This document shows, in pieces, positions 1 through 9,959 of a DNA stretch of 64,000 nt. This DNA is from Euborellia annulipes. Lineage: Eukaryota; Arthropoda; Insecta; Dermaptera; Anisolabididae. The stretch covers positions 1-64,000 of the forward strand of contig JAKCPI010006028.1 of assembly GCA_023213315.1 (NCBI GenBank), in the 5' to 3' direction. A model generated the notes under the pieces. The model searched no databases and was not told where the DNA came from. It was given only the letters and a program-made list of their open reading frames with translations. A program made the position numbers and the translations under genes. Position 1 is the first letter of the stretch; every line of letters begins with the position of its first letter.

Positions 1-56
1 GCAGAGACAGCCTGACACATAGGCAACAGGCAAGCAGACTTAGATCGCATTACTCT
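1..56 (-). other. Putative exon, family 5, cut by the window edge
   Basis: On the minus strand a pyrimidine-containing acceptor (TGTGTGCTCAG) precedes an island that is open in one frame to the window edge and contains SKSACLLP. The island at 6930-7006 has SISACQQP at the equivalent place in the same frame, so the two look like paralogous exons. The donor lies outside the window. No function can be assigned. Confidence 0.35.
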
Positions 57-595
57 CTGAGCACACAAAAATTATTATTATTATCAAATAAATTCTCTAT
101 TTATAAAAATTTTATTTACTTGCAAACTAACGGGGTTTTATTCCTTTGAGAAAAAATTCGAAATTAAATAACTATTAATTTAAGTCTTAATTAATTCACC
201 CCTAAACTCACCACCAATTAAATCGAATATTTTTAAGTGTTCTTTTTTTGTATTTATTTATTTATTTATTTATTAGACATATGTTCGAAAATAATTTTTT
301 TTACCGCTTTTTAAACGAAATCGATCGTTTCGTATACCCTATGTTGCAAATTCAGTGCGTTTGTGGGACCCCTTTTATTTGTTGATTGGAACAGGATTAG
401 GGGTTGGGAGCAGCAAATTTCAAACTTTCAGAAACCCATACCTATAGCTAAGAACCACATTAATGTACACCCCTTATCAACACTAATGAACAAGTCTCAC
501 CCAAAAAAGATAATTTTATAAATATATGTTAAGAAAGAAAATCAAAAATAAAATGTTAGCCCTTTATGAAAATGAAATATGCAAATTATAAATAC

Positions 596-818
596 CTTTT
601 AATTGGAGTGAGATGAGGGGTGTGTGCCCTTTTATTCTCACTAATAGAATCGCACCGAGATGGCTCCTTCCTCGAGATGAACTCAACTAAAAGACTTGCT
701 TTCTTGTATGTAGGTTTACTTTTTTAAAAATAATTTGCAATTGCGTATGTGCTGTTTATTTTATAATAATGATGAATAATGATGACGAACATGGACGTTT
801 TTTTCTAAGGTCTCTCTT
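596..818 (-). CDS. Putative exon, family 1 copy; possible last coding exon
   Basis: Acceptor TTTGTTTCAG and donor AAAAG/GTATTT bound this island on the minus strand. It begins KRDLRKKRP in frame 1, matching KTELRKQNP (3475-3664), KRDLWKKNP (9342-9500) and KNDLRKTTP (15612-15772). Frame 1 stops after about 20 codons. If the exon at 1721-1811 is spliced to it, frame 2 is used instead and reaches TAA after about 19 codons, which could be a C-terminus. The flanking intron is also shared with the other copies, so this is segmental duplication of exon plus intron. No known protein family is recognised. Confidence 0.33.
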
Positions 819-1097
819 CTGAAACAAAGAAATAATTAGTTATTAATTTTTATCCTATTCACTCATTAAATATTCAATAAAGATTATTTTATAAAATCTT
901 TGTTTTATTTATCCCTTAATCCTTTCACAAATATTATTTTTAATCCTAAACCTAATATTGGAATATTTATATTTGCAGAATAATTATTTGACTCATCTTA
1001 TGAAAATGTTATTTGGGCTAAATTTAAAAAAATAAAAAATAAAAAATTCACTTTTACGTAATAGATATCATATAATTTAATTTTAATAAGAAATAAA

Positions 1098-1190
1098 AAT
1101 CTGGTGCGACTGGTCGCACAGCACACAACTTTCTCTTACCTTCGGTAAACGAAAATTGTGTTCTGTGCTTGTCACACCAGACTTTTTGTG
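1098..1190. repeat. Copy of the ~95-nt hairpin repeat
   Basis: Two arms meet at a TTCGG loop: a GGTGCGACTGGTCGCACAGC arm and a return arm ending CTTGTCACACCAG, both running into CAACTTTCTC / GAAAATTG. The arms differ by the same small block (TGGTCG against AAG) seen in the other copies. It is followed by TGTCGACATATA, the usual continuation of the larger repeat. Confidence 0.85.
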
Positions 1191-1299
1191 TCGACATATA
1201 ATTAGTTTCCTCCTATATATTATTTGAATTAAAATGTTTAAGAGTGAGACCTTAAAAAGAAAAAAATAATAATTATTTGCAGGCAATTTGTCGTCGGTG

Positions 1300-1668
1300 G
1301 GGGGGGCGCTTTTTTTTTTTTTTTTAATTTAAGGTCTTATTCGCCATTGGAGGCCCTATTTATTTAAATTGCTTTGTAGCCAATTCAATTTAAAAAAAAA
1401 CAGGACGGTATGATAACTCGGTGGGGGGGGGGGCGGTTGGTTGGAAGATTCAATTTACTTTCTGGTGGATGAAAATTTTTAAAATAATACCTTCAAATAC
1501 ACCGTTAAGGTGATTTGAGACTTAAAATTGATATTTTAAAATAAATGCAAAAATATATTTTAGAGAAAAAATCATAATTTCTTTAGATGATTTGTTTTTA
1601 AAACTTTTTCAATTTTTTCTCGGGCGGTCGCCCCTTTAGCCCCCCCCCCCCCTTTAATCCGTCCCTGA
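1300..1668 (-). mobile_element. Degenerate GC-ended nonautonomous element with a SINE tail
   Basis: A G-run (about 1300) is followed by a minus-strand copy of the SINE tail (ATTTAAGGTCTTATTCG, then the AGCCAATTCAATT block). The right end TTTAATCCGTCCCTG resembles the hAT-type end TTTAATCCGCCCCTG at 30966. The left end and target duplication are not clear, so bounds are approximate. Confidence 0.3.
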
Positions 1669-1720
1669 TTATTTGTGATATGAAATAATAAATAGAAAAA
1701 ATTTATTTGTCAGGACTTAC

Positions 1721-1811
1721 CTACTGCAGAGGGAGAGTTGACGAGAGAGCCTCAGTGAGCGCTGAGATGTCGATGATGAAGGGAGAAGTCGACCTCTAGC
1801 CATAGGCACTC
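1721..1811 (-). CDS. Putative coding exon, family 4
   Basis: Strong splice signals on the minus strand: acceptor ATCTTTTACAG and donor TAG/GTAAGTCC, 91 nt apart. Frame 3 is fully open (29 codons, Ser/Arg/Leu rich, containing TSQRSLRLSRQ). GC content is far above the flanks. It shares the TSQ block and frame with the exon at 9846-9959 (TSQSLSLPYQ), and partly with 14147-14311. Phase fits the upstream exon at 3475-3664, which ends in phase 1 and gives a Gly codon at the junction. No function recognised. Confidence 0.45.
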
Positions 1812-2166
1812 CTGTAAAAGATAAAAATTATTATTTTTTCTTATTAAATATAATTAAATATTTATTAATTCATATACCCGAAAAAGTAAGGATGTGCCGC
1901 TGGCAAAATACCGAAAAACTATTTTTATTACACATATTTATAAGGAAAAATATTAATATTTTAATTAGAATGCGAAATGTACACCAGGGGTATGACTTTT
2001 TGACAACCTTGTATCCCTGTATCATAACTTGATGAACTTTTACTATAGATTAAATAAAATCTTACTTTCAAGGTGAGTTGATAAAAAAACGTCACGCACA
2101 AAATGATTAGAAAATTTTATATTTCTAATTTTTTGCCTATTTTTTGAAGTCACTCTAAGTAGATAC

Positions 2167-2940
2167 AAAATTGTACACAAGCTTTAGACTCACATTTATA
2201 GATAGGGCCATTAAAGACCCAAGGAAGTCAAATATTCTAGATAATGCCGTTGGTGAGGATGAATCTCAGTGGGAGGTTGTCATTGTTGAGTGAGGAGTCG
2301 TACAATTCTTCCATAACTTTGATTGAACAGCACGCTCATAATATTGGTTACTTCGGGCAATGGTGATTGGAAATTTATCTATTTTCCAGTGGGTTTTCAA
2401 GCAATTGACCCCTGCTGATTCAGAGCTGCAGATAGTTCATCAAAATCTTCAACGCGAAACCATTGACTATTGATTTAATGATAAGCCCATTAGAAAGAAA
2501 TGAATGGAGAAATTTTGCCCAACCTTTTACGGATTTCAGGCATCAGAATAAACGCAAGGGCTAGAATAGCACGAGAGGTGCATTGCTGATATTTGGAATT
2601 TGTTGAAACTTCACAAAGGGGATTTAATTACTCTCAGGGAAATGAGAAAAGACACGAGTGAGGTGGTAGAGAAACTTCAAGTCGTCTCCAGCCGCCTGTT
2701 TCCTTAATTTTAGTTTTAACGTTGCTGAAGGCTCCTTTCAATTTATTATAATTGCTGATCAAATCCACTGCACAAAGAAGTAGTGGATGTTTGGTGATAT
2801 CGTCAACCCATGGAGCTCATCGCCCATGACAACACGTATAAAGAGATTCAGCACAAGGAGCTAGCATCTAATAAAGTTGGGTTTGGGGTAAACTTTCTCT
2901 TCAAACATTTTCTGGAGCCGATCAACGCCTGTCTTTTATT
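2167..2940 (+). pseudogene. Degenerate coding relic, unidentified
   Basis: This stretch is clearly less AT-rich than its surroundings. Plus-strand translation gives protein-like blocks broken by single stops, for example AVGEDESQWEVVIVE near 2250 and GDLITLREMRKDTSEVVEK near 2620-2680. Several frame changes are needed. There is no recognisable motif. It may be a decayed transposon or host gene; a noncoding GC-richer segment cannot be excluded. Confidence 0.25.
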
Positions 2941-3474
2941 TAGAATAATTAAAAAAAATAGTAAAAATTGCTTTTTTTAAATAGAATTTATTTATTTTAT
3001 CATTAAATCTTTATGAGAAAAAAATAAAATATATAACTGTGATTTTGGCTTACCCCTTTCCAGAAGATACCTTACCCCCTCCCCCGGGATTTTCTAGAGC
3101 TGTCTGAAAGTTATAATTGACACCAAATTAAACTAATTAAAACTCAACTACCCACTTTGTACACCTCCCTTATATACCGGCTTATAGAAGACTGCGACTA
3201 GTCAACCTAAAATTTCAAAGAGGTTTGTGAGTGACTTTTTTTTTATTTTCATGGAATAAACGTCATTTTAGTCATTAATAGGCAAAAGTTCATTGAGTCG
3301 CGATAAAGGAAATCTTTTAAAAATAAAATAGTCATACCCCTAAGTACGCCCCTTCTCACTCCTTGATTTCCTTATTAGAAATAATATATAATTTTATAAA
3401 TATATATTAAGAAAGAAAATATAAAAATAAAATGTTAACTCTTTATGAAAGTGAAATATGTAAATTATAAATAC

Positions 3475-3664
3475 CTTTTAATTGAAGTGGGATGAGGGGT
3501 AAGTGCCCTTTTATTCTCACTAATAGAATTGAATTGCAATAGAAGAGAAGTAGGGAGATGAATTCAATCGACTGGTTTCTTGCTCGAGGTAAATGCAACT
3601 GAAACACTTGCTTTGCTTGTAATAATGATAACTCGCATGGATTTTGTTTCCTAAGCTCCGTCTT
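3475..3664 (-). CDS. Putative coding exon, family 1, fully open
   Basis: Bounded on the minus strand by ATTTCTGTTTCAG and AAAAG/GTATTTAT. Frame 1 is open for all 63 codons, which is unlikely by chance at this base composition. It starts KTELRKQNP, the conserved start of family 1, and is rich in Leu and Gln. It ends in phase 1 and joins in frame to the exon at 1721-1811. The paralogues at 596-818, 9342-9500 and 15612-15772 all have stops in this frame, so this is the best-preserved copy. Function unknown. Confidence 0.5.
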
Positions 3665-3694
3665 CTGAAACAGAAATATTTATTTATTAATACT

Positions 3695-4280
3695 ATTTTT
3701 ACTTTCTCTTACCTCTATATATATGTTAATATAAAGAGAGAGAAAGTATTGGATTCATGTCAAAAATTCGATGTCGAGATTTTGATGGATATACACGTTT
3801 TGAGGTCCCCTGAGTTCAAAAAGTGGTTTTCGCAACATGGTCTGTCTGTGAACAAAATATCCTAAGAACGAAAAGAGCTAGGAGGTTGAAATTTTATATT
3901 TAAGTTAGGCACCCCCATGGGATGTGACACGAAGCTTTTGAACAAAATCGACCAAAGAGTGTTAGTACTTTACTGATGAACTTTTTCAGTTTTTTTTCGA
4001 TTTTCTCTAAATTCGCTCCAACGATTTTTTTTTTTAATTCAAAAATCAATTATTTTTTAGATTCTCTTTAAAATGTATATACTCATTTTGTCATTGAAAT
4101 CTTCTGAATACCCTTTTACTCTTGGTAACATGGTAACAAAATATAAATATTTTCCCATACTTATAAATTTTACATCTTGAATTCTAATATATCGGTGGAA
4201 AACTAAAATAAATATATGTATTCGATTACCGAAGGTAAGAGAAAGTTGTGTTCTGTGCTTGTCACACCAGATTTTTTTAT
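3695..4280 (+). repeat. Long repeat: TACTTTCTCT end to half hairpin
   Basis: Starts at an ACTTTCTCTTACC / GAGAGAAAGTA tip around an AT-rich loop, continues through the shared block (ATTCGATGTC, GAGGTCCCCTGAG, AAGCTTTTGAAC, TTCGATTTTCTC, TGGTAACAAAATATAAATA) and ends in one arm of the hairpin with GTCACACCAGA. Open frames here on either strand are repeat-derived and shared with other copies, so they are not called as genes. Confidence 0.85.
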
Positions 4281-4837
4281 CTTCTTGTATCATCATATTT
4301 TAAATATGAAATAAAGATTATTTTATTAATAATTGTTTTATTTTACCGCGTCAGAGCACTCGGCGGGAAATCGTTTTTTGAAATTGTAAACCCCTGTAGA
4401 TTTCGAACGGCTAATCAGATTAGACTAAATGTGATGTCATTTTGTACAGAAAGAAAACCTCTAATAGAATAATTTAAAAAATCCCGAGTAACTAACTCCA
4501 AAATCAATTATTTTTTTCACAAAACCTCATTTTTTAGACAAAAAATTATCGAAAAATGGCCCTTTTGTGCAATGAATAGGTACTGCACCATTAAAGCTAC
4601 AATAAATCTTAATATATTTTTAGAAAGAGTGGTTCAAAACGCCCGGATGTTTTTATCTTTTTTTTCATATTAGTAAATTAGGAAAAAATATACATTTAAA
4701 TAAGTACTGCAGGAGTCATATGGACTACGAACCGTTGACTCATAGCGGGAGGATATAATCCAAATAAATTGGTCTGAAAATCATCTCCAGATTTTTATTT
4801 ATTTTCATCCTGCTCAATATTAGTGTAGACAAAAAAT

Positions 4838-5235
4838 TGGTGTGACTGGTCGCACAGCACACAACTTTCTCTTACCCTTCGGCAAGAGAAATTTGTGTAC
4901 TGTGCTTGTCACACCAGATCTTTTTGTGTCTACATATTAGAATTCAAAATATAAAATTTATAAACATGGGAAAATATTTATATTTTGTTACCATGGCAAC
5001 CATTTCTCCTAACTTTCCTATGAAGTACAAGAGTAATGTGGTCTTCAAAAGATTTCAATGGCAAAATGAGAATATACATTTTAAAGAGCATCTAAAAAAT
5101 AATTCATTTTTGAATTTTAATCAAAATCGTTGGAGCGAATTTTGAGAAAATCGAAAAAAAAAACTGAAAAAGTACATCAGTAAAGTACTAATATTCTTTA
5201 GCTGATTTTGTTTAAAAGCTTATTTTTACCCCTGC
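4838..5235 (-). repeat. Same long repeat, inverted, with full hairpin at 4838-4920
   Basis: The hairpin (TGGTCGCACAGCACAC arm, TTCGG loop, return arm CTTGTCACACCAG) is followed by the reversed shared blocks down to AAAGTACTAATATTC. With the previous copy it makes a divergent pair. The following stretch (about 5250-5400) carries a block also present at 41750-41900. Confidence 0.85.
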
Positions 5236-5779
5236 ATAATTTAAATATAAAATTAATTAAGGGTAAAAAATTAATTATTTTTTAATACTATGATTACTAA
5301 TTTAATTATCTATAAGATATATAAAAATATCTTTTATTTAATGCGATTAATCTTAAAAAAAAAATTTTATTTTTTCAAAAATCGAAAAAAGGAATAAAAA
5401 AATTTACAAAAAAAAAAGAATAATTTTCTATTTTTAAAGAAAAATACTATTTTGCTATTATTAAAAGAGGTGATTTAAACTCTTTCTCGCCATCCCCCAT
5501 GAGGTACAAGACTTCTTTATAGAGTTAGGAATATTTAAAAAATTGGATAATTTTAAAATTTCTAACATAATATTAATAAATTAATAGAATAGGTAAGGAA
5601 AGAGAGTATTTAATAGAAGAAATGGATTACACCCTATATCACCCCTTCGTTACACGAGTTCATTACATTTAAAATATTATATTATTTTGTAATTTAATGA
5701 GAGAAAATAATTTACTGAATTTATAAAATTTAAGCCCGTTATGCAAATGAGATATGCAAATAATAAATATTAAACTTAC

Positions 5780-5948
5780 GACTAATCCGAGAATGATGAG
5801 TTGAGGGGGTTAAATTCTTATTATCACAACTATCTACGCGATATAAGAGAAACTAAACACTTTTCAGAGAATCCTTCAAACGAACTGACTCCAGGATCAA
5901 CAAGAAAGCAACTGAATGACGACTAACGAATGGAATTCGTGCTCTGGG
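5780..5948 (-). other. Possible exon, degenerate family 1
   Basis: A good donor (GATTAGTC/GTAAGTTT) is followed by the intron block (ATTTATTATTTGCATAT) that follows all family 1 exons. The 3' half resembles 596-818. The acceptor is poor (GCGAG or CCCAG) and all frames are interrupted, so it may be a dead copy. Confidence 0.25.
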
Positions 5949-6094
5949 CTCGCATAAATAAAAAAATAAATATTAAAAACAAATATCTTTTTAAATTTTT
6001 TTTGTATTGTTTTTTTTTTATAGTAAAGTTACATTAGTATTTATTTCAATCAGGCTAAGACAGATAAGTTTTATTTTATTCCCATTAAAAAGTA

Positions 6095-6470
6095 ACCCCC
6101 CCCCCCCCCTTCAAATCCTCGGCTTGGCAGAATTAAAATCAATTATTCCGCCCAATGCAACATATACCCGGAACTCGAGGGAGATCCCTATGCAGTCCAA
6201 CTCACGACTAACAGAACCTAGTCAATTCCAATCTTCCTTTATCCCCATGACCTCCCATGAATGGAACAAGCTCCCTGCGTCTATTTTACTCAAAACCTAC
6301 AATCTTCAGACTTTCAAGTCCAAACACAACAGACATCTCAGTTCCTGCAATTGAGTTCCCTTTTATGATTCTCCTTTTTTTTAAACTATATTCTTCCTGG
6401 TTGTATGTGACCACTGGTCATTATAGGTTTTTGGACCTTATCCACCCATTAACAAAACAAAAAATAATAA
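6095..6470 (+). mobile_element. 5'-truncated LINE, reverse transcriptase C-terminus plus 3' UTR
   Basis: The translation ends with SHEWNKLPASILLKTYN and FKSKHNRHL, typical of the last residues of CR1/L2/Jockey-like reverse transcriptases. A short 3' UTR (CACTGGTCATTATAGG) and an A-rich (TAA)n tail follow. A second copy lies at 19505-19765. There is no catalytic region, so it is a dead insertion. Confidence 0.65.
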
Positions 6471-6659
6471 TAATAATCCACCCAAATAAGTACTTTACTA
6501 TAATGAGATAATTTTTTATACTGATGATTTTTTTTTACCTATAATATGACAACTAGGTTCTTGTTAGTGAAGGGTGGGGAAAAGAACCGAATAGATTTTA
6601 AAACAAAGAGAGAGAAAAAGCGAGGACAAGGTGGAGAGGAGTGAAAAATTTTTATTTTT

Positions 6660-6858
6660 TTAAGAAAGCAAATTGCCCTTGACCCGTGGCTCTGAGGGAA
6701 GACATTAGCTTCTCTTGTCTAGTGTCCCGAGTTTGCTTCCTCTAGCCAGAAATATTTATTTCATTTGAATTGGCTACTAATCATTTGAAATAAATAAGGA
6801 TGGGGTCTAAATGGCCTTAGATGCCGAAAAAGACCTTAATCAAATAAAAAAAAAGAAA
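6660..6858 (+). mobile_element. tRNA-derived SINE
   Basis: A tRNA-like head with degenerate A box (GTGGCTCTGAGGG) and B box (GAGTTTGCTTCC) is followed by the common body (TTTGAATTGGCTAC, GGTCTAAATGGCCTTAGA, CGAAAAAGACCTTAA) and an A-rich tail. The same tail occurs at 1320, 7370, 12540, 30780, 44700, 44760 and 49830. Internal pol III boxes would drive it. Confidence 0.65.
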
Positions 6859-6929
6859 ACAAATTGTAGGATGCAATGGGCTTTGTGATTTAAAATTAAA
6901 AATGAATTATAAAATTTGTTCAAACTCAC

Positions 6930-7006
6930 CAGTTAGTTGACTTCAAGGCTCCACTGGAATGTCGCATAGACGCTGGCTGCTGGCAAGCAGAAATCGAAAT
7001 GAATCC
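6930..7006 (-). other. Putative coding exon, family 5
   Basis: Acceptor TTATATTTTCAG and donor AACTG/GTGAGTTT on the minus strand bound a 77-nt island, open in frame 1 for 25 codons with SISACQQP. It resembles the exon at the window start (SKSACLLP) in the same frame. It ends in phase 2. Function unknown. Confidence 0.42.
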
Positions 7007-7321
7007 CTGAAAATATAAAAAAATATTAATAATAAATTGATAATTAATATTGAAAATAATGTACCCTAGCAGCTTATATATGATGTTAAATAAAAATGAG
7101 CTAGATTGCACAGAGGAACAAAATAAATTTTTTTTTTTGTTGCCGGGGTATTTGTACTTATAATTTCGTTAAATATCAGATTGTCACGAATAAGTGATTT
7201 TTGAAAAGCTAAACAACCAGAGAATATCGTAAAAATATGTTTGGGCCGAAAGCCTTAACCCCCCACCACGACAAGAGGACATCTTCGGAGATGGGGGGGG
7301 GGGGGGGAATTAATAATAGTC

Positions 7322-7960
7322 TAACAATAATATTTTTCTGAAATTTTTTTTATTTAAGATCTTTTTAGGCATCTATCTAATTTAAATAAAAAGGGCCGGA
7401 GTCTATGAGGCCCTATTTATTTTAATTGATTGGCAGCCAATTCAATGAAATCATGAATATAATAAGTACTTACAAGTAATTTTTATTTTTTCTCAGACCA
7501 GATGAGAAATGGATATTTTCAGAGTCTTCTGAATCACAGCCATATCTCCTAAGCATGGAAATAATTAACTCTTTCACTCAGCATATAGATATGATGTCCT
7601 TGAATGTATGGTGTTTTGTTCTGCCTCATGTCATCAATCTTCCCTGAAACAAACAAATCAAATTTAATAATTATTTAACTTAATACACAAACTAATAAAA
7701 AAATGTATGAACATTTCTAATTTATTTTTTTTTTATACCTATTGTAATTAATGAATAGACTTTAGTAGAAATATAAACCAATGATTTTTTATTTCTCCAA
7801 TACCAAATCCTCAATTCCTATTTAATACAAATGTTAGATAGCCACCACCTTGATTGAATTCTTTATAAAATTTGTAAGCAAACTAAAAGGAAATTTGTCT
7901 TGATCAATTTTAAATAGTCAGACAAAAAATTTTTTTAATTTTTTGAAATAATAAAAAAGT
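7322..7960. repeat. Segmental duplication, copy A (copy B at 12493-12990)
   Basis: Nearly identical sequence covers a minus-strand SINE tail, a family 3 exon and its intron, preceded in both copies by a G-run. Differences are mainly scattered substitutions and small indels. This shows recent block duplication inside the exon array. Confidence 0.85.
7474..7643 (-). other. Putative exon, family 3, copy A
   Basis: Acceptor TTTGTTTCAG and donor ACTT/GTAAGTACTT on the minus strand. Frame 3 is open for about 30 codons (begins KIDDMRQNKTPY) and then stops, so it could be a terminal coding exon or noncoding. Copy B at 12654-12823 has the acceptor changed to TTTAAG. Confidence 0.35.
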
Positions 7961-8335
7961 TCAATGAGTTCACCATTGGCATGGCCTCTCCCGGGGTAGC
8001 GGTGACTAGGACAACATCGTCGGCGAACCTTAGATGGTTTAGCTTCCGGCCATTGACTATTAAGCCCTGGGTCTAGTCGCAACGCCTGATCACATGCTCT
8101 AGGCATGCCGAAAACAGAGTTGGCGATACAGGATCTCCCTGACGGACCCCCTTCGCAACTTGAACCTCTATTTCGCGATGGTAAGGTTTGAATCTTGTGC
8201 AGCAACCAGTATAACACTCGGTAAGAAGTTCTATATAATCTTTGTGGACGCCCTGTTCTTTTAAAACTCCACCGAGTCGAAGGCCTTTTTATAATCCACG
8301 AAGGTCAGGATGAGAGGCATCTTGTATTCTCAAAA
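7945..8335 (-). pseudogene. LINE reverse transcriptase fragment (RTE-like)
   Basis: Minus-strand translation gives the fingers/palm motif KGVRQGDPVSPTLF, an ACLEHV block, and the catalytic motif LRFADDVVLV, in the order and spacing of non-LTR reverse transcriptases of the RTE/Jockey type. At least two in-frame stops break it, and the endonuclease, N-terminal part and 3' end are missing. It is a dead fragment of RNA-directed DNA polymerase. Confidence 0.78.
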
Positions 8336-8509
8336 CACTTTGTATATCAATGATCTCACTAATCTTTTTTTTTTTATATATTAAATATGATGAAATAAAA
8401 AAAAAAAAAATTAGTGAGAATGAAGAAAAAAGTTGAATTTTAAGATGGATTAAAACAAAAGTATAGAAAAATAGAAGAGTTTGAAGCTTAATGAGTGATG
8501 CCGAGAGAA

Positions 8510-8768
8510 TTATAGAACCGAAACTTCTCAATCACGCTGATTTTTCGGCAAAGATGTAGGAAAGGAAAAATAAAAACACAAAGTTTTATATTTTTCCAAA
8601 TGAGTTAAATTCTTAATATTTCAGATTCCTCTGAAGAAGAAGAGCCCTTGTGCCTTCGAAATATTAGGAATTAAACTCATTTGGAAAAAATATAAAACTT
8701 TGTGTTTTTATTTTTCCCTTTCTACATCCTTGCCGAAAAATCAGCGTGGTTGAGGAGTTTCGGTTCTA
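8510..8768. repeat. Near-perfect foldback, about 130-nt arms
   Basis: The left arm runs from AGAACCGAAAC through TGATTTTTCGGC to ATTTTTCCAAATGAGTT; the right arm is its reverse complement, ending GTTTCGGTTCT. The unpaired centre holds a hammerhead-like core. The RT fragment above ends about 170 bp away, but no link is shown. Confidence 0.88.
8625..8671 (+). ncRNA. Hammerhead-ribozyme-like core with stem III covariation
   Basis: Order: ATTCCT (helix I, 5' side), CTGAAGA, one extra A, GAAG...CTTC (stem II), GAAA, then TATT, AGGAAT (helix I, 3' side, 6 bp with ATTCCT). Where the other copies have GAAAC/GUH, this one has GAAAU/AUU: C-G in the minimal stem III is replaced by U-A. The extra base between CUGANGA and stem II departs from the textbook hammerhead but is shared by all copies here. 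Self-cleavage is inferred. Confidence 0.45.
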
Positions 8769-8800
8769 AAATAGAAGAGTTATTTAATTTTTTAAGGTAC

Positions 8801-9092
8801 TTTGGATGATGATCTTTATTTTGCTGAGAGCTGCAACGTCGGTGTATTTCTACCAATAAAAACGGAGACCTCGTTGACTGGTGTATTTCTACCAATAAAA
8901 ACGGAGACCTCGTTGACTGGTGTATTTCTACCAATAAAAACGGAGACCTCGTTGACTGGTGTATTTCTACCAATAAAAACGGAGACCTCGTTGACTGGTG
9001 TATTTCTGCCAATAAAAACGGAGAACTCGTTGACTGGTGTATTTCTGCCAATAAAAACGGACAACTCGTTGACTGGTGTTGATTGGTCGAAC
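8801..9092 (-). other. Putative exon, family 2, with minisatellite
   Basis: Minus strand: acceptor ATATACATTTTAG and weak donor CCAAA/GTACC. It starts and ends like the exon at 10680-10801 (shared GACGTTGCAG...TCAGCA...ATCATCA). The middle is a 39-bp tandem repeat whose unit matches the single-copy segment in 10680-10801 and 11667-11833. Frame 3 is open throughout. The frame with VNEVSVFIGRNT matches VKEASIVLVERT of the paralogues. Confidence 0.42.
8841..9074. repeat. Minisatellite, 39-bp unit x 6, plus partial unit
   Basis: Six head-to-tail units begin GGTGTATTTCT at 8841, 8880, 8919, 8958, 8997 and 9036, with a broken seventh start at 9075. The first four are essentially identical; the last two share A to G changes. 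39 is a multiple of three, so frames stay open on both strands, giving repeat-derived frames such as GVFLPIKTETSLT on the plus strand, which is not called as a gene. Confidence 0.97.
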
Positions 9093-9341
9093 CTAAAATG
9101 TATATTAAAAATAAAAAAAAACAATTAATACACTTGGAAAAAAATATTTTAAAATAAGTATTTTTTCTAATTTCAATATAACAATATAAAAATTGCAATA
9201 TTTCTATTAGTGTGGTTAGCTGAGTAGATCTTGTAGTAAAGGATGAAAGAAAGAGCAGTTGCAGGTAGTTTTATTATTATATAAAATAAATACTGGGCCA
9301 GGGGGGAGCATTATAAAATCAAATATGCAAATGATAAATAC

Positions 9342-9500
9342 CTTTCAATTGAGACTTGCTCCTGGCACGACGTGAATGCAACTACTGGGTTGATTTCTTA
9401 CATCAGCTCACAATTATTTTTAAAAATTTCATTTGCGTATGAGTTGATTCTTTGCTAATGAAGATGACGCACTTGGATTTTTTTTCCAAAGATCTCTCTT
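9342..9500 (-). other. Putative exon, family 1 copy
   Basis: Acceptor TTTGTTTCAG and donor GAAAG/GTATTTAT on the minus strand. It begins KRDLWKKNP and stops in frame 1 after 23 codons. It can follow the exon at 9846-9959 in phase 0, so it could end a short isoform, but it also keeps a donor. Confidence 0.4.
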
Positions 9501-9845
9501 CTGAAACAAAGAAATATTAATTTATTATTTCCTATCTTATTGTATTATCTTAAGATAAATTTTAATTATTCAACAGAGATTATTTTATATTTTTAATCAT
9601 TAATTAAAAAGTGATAAAATTGAAATAAATAATACTATTTTATTTATTTTCTATAAATTATACTTTCCTATAAAAATGAGAAAAGTTATTAAAAGGTCAA
9701 GTTGTTTTTTTTTTCAATTAGAAATAAAATCCAGTGATTTTTTATGGGAAATTCAATAGAAATTAGTTAATTACCGCCTCCGTCCTTCTCGGGATATTTA
9801 ATTATTTTTTGACAAGGGATGAAGAATTCAAAAATGTTTATTTAC

Positions 9846-9959
9846 CTGGTAGGGAAGAGAGAGAGATTGAGATGTTGCTGTTGCAGCGACTTGCGAGTTT
9901 CTAAAGTCTGAGAGCTCTGGATGGAGTTGAGCCTTTTTCAAGAAGTCGAGAGCGAAAAT
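9846..9959 (-). CDS. Putative coding exon, family 4, phase 0-0
   Basis: Strong acceptor (TTGTTTTTATAG) and donor (CCAG/GTAAAT) on the minus strand. 114 nt, fully open in frame 1 (38 codons) with IFALDFLKKAQLHPELSD and TSQSLSLPYQ. LSD and TSQ recur at matching places in 14147-14311 and 1721-1811. It accepts phase 0 from 13544-13615 and passes phase 0 to 3475-3664 or 9342-9500. No domain recognised. Confidence 0.5.

Noticed and set aside
4057..5145. Several 74-79-codon frames
   Set aside because: All lie in the long dispersed repeat and recur in other copies with stops.
8802..9128. Open frame on the plus strand with GVFLPIKTETSLT repeats
   Set aside because: It is created by the 39-bp unit being a multiple of three; minus-strand frames are equally open, and exon homology points to the minus strand.
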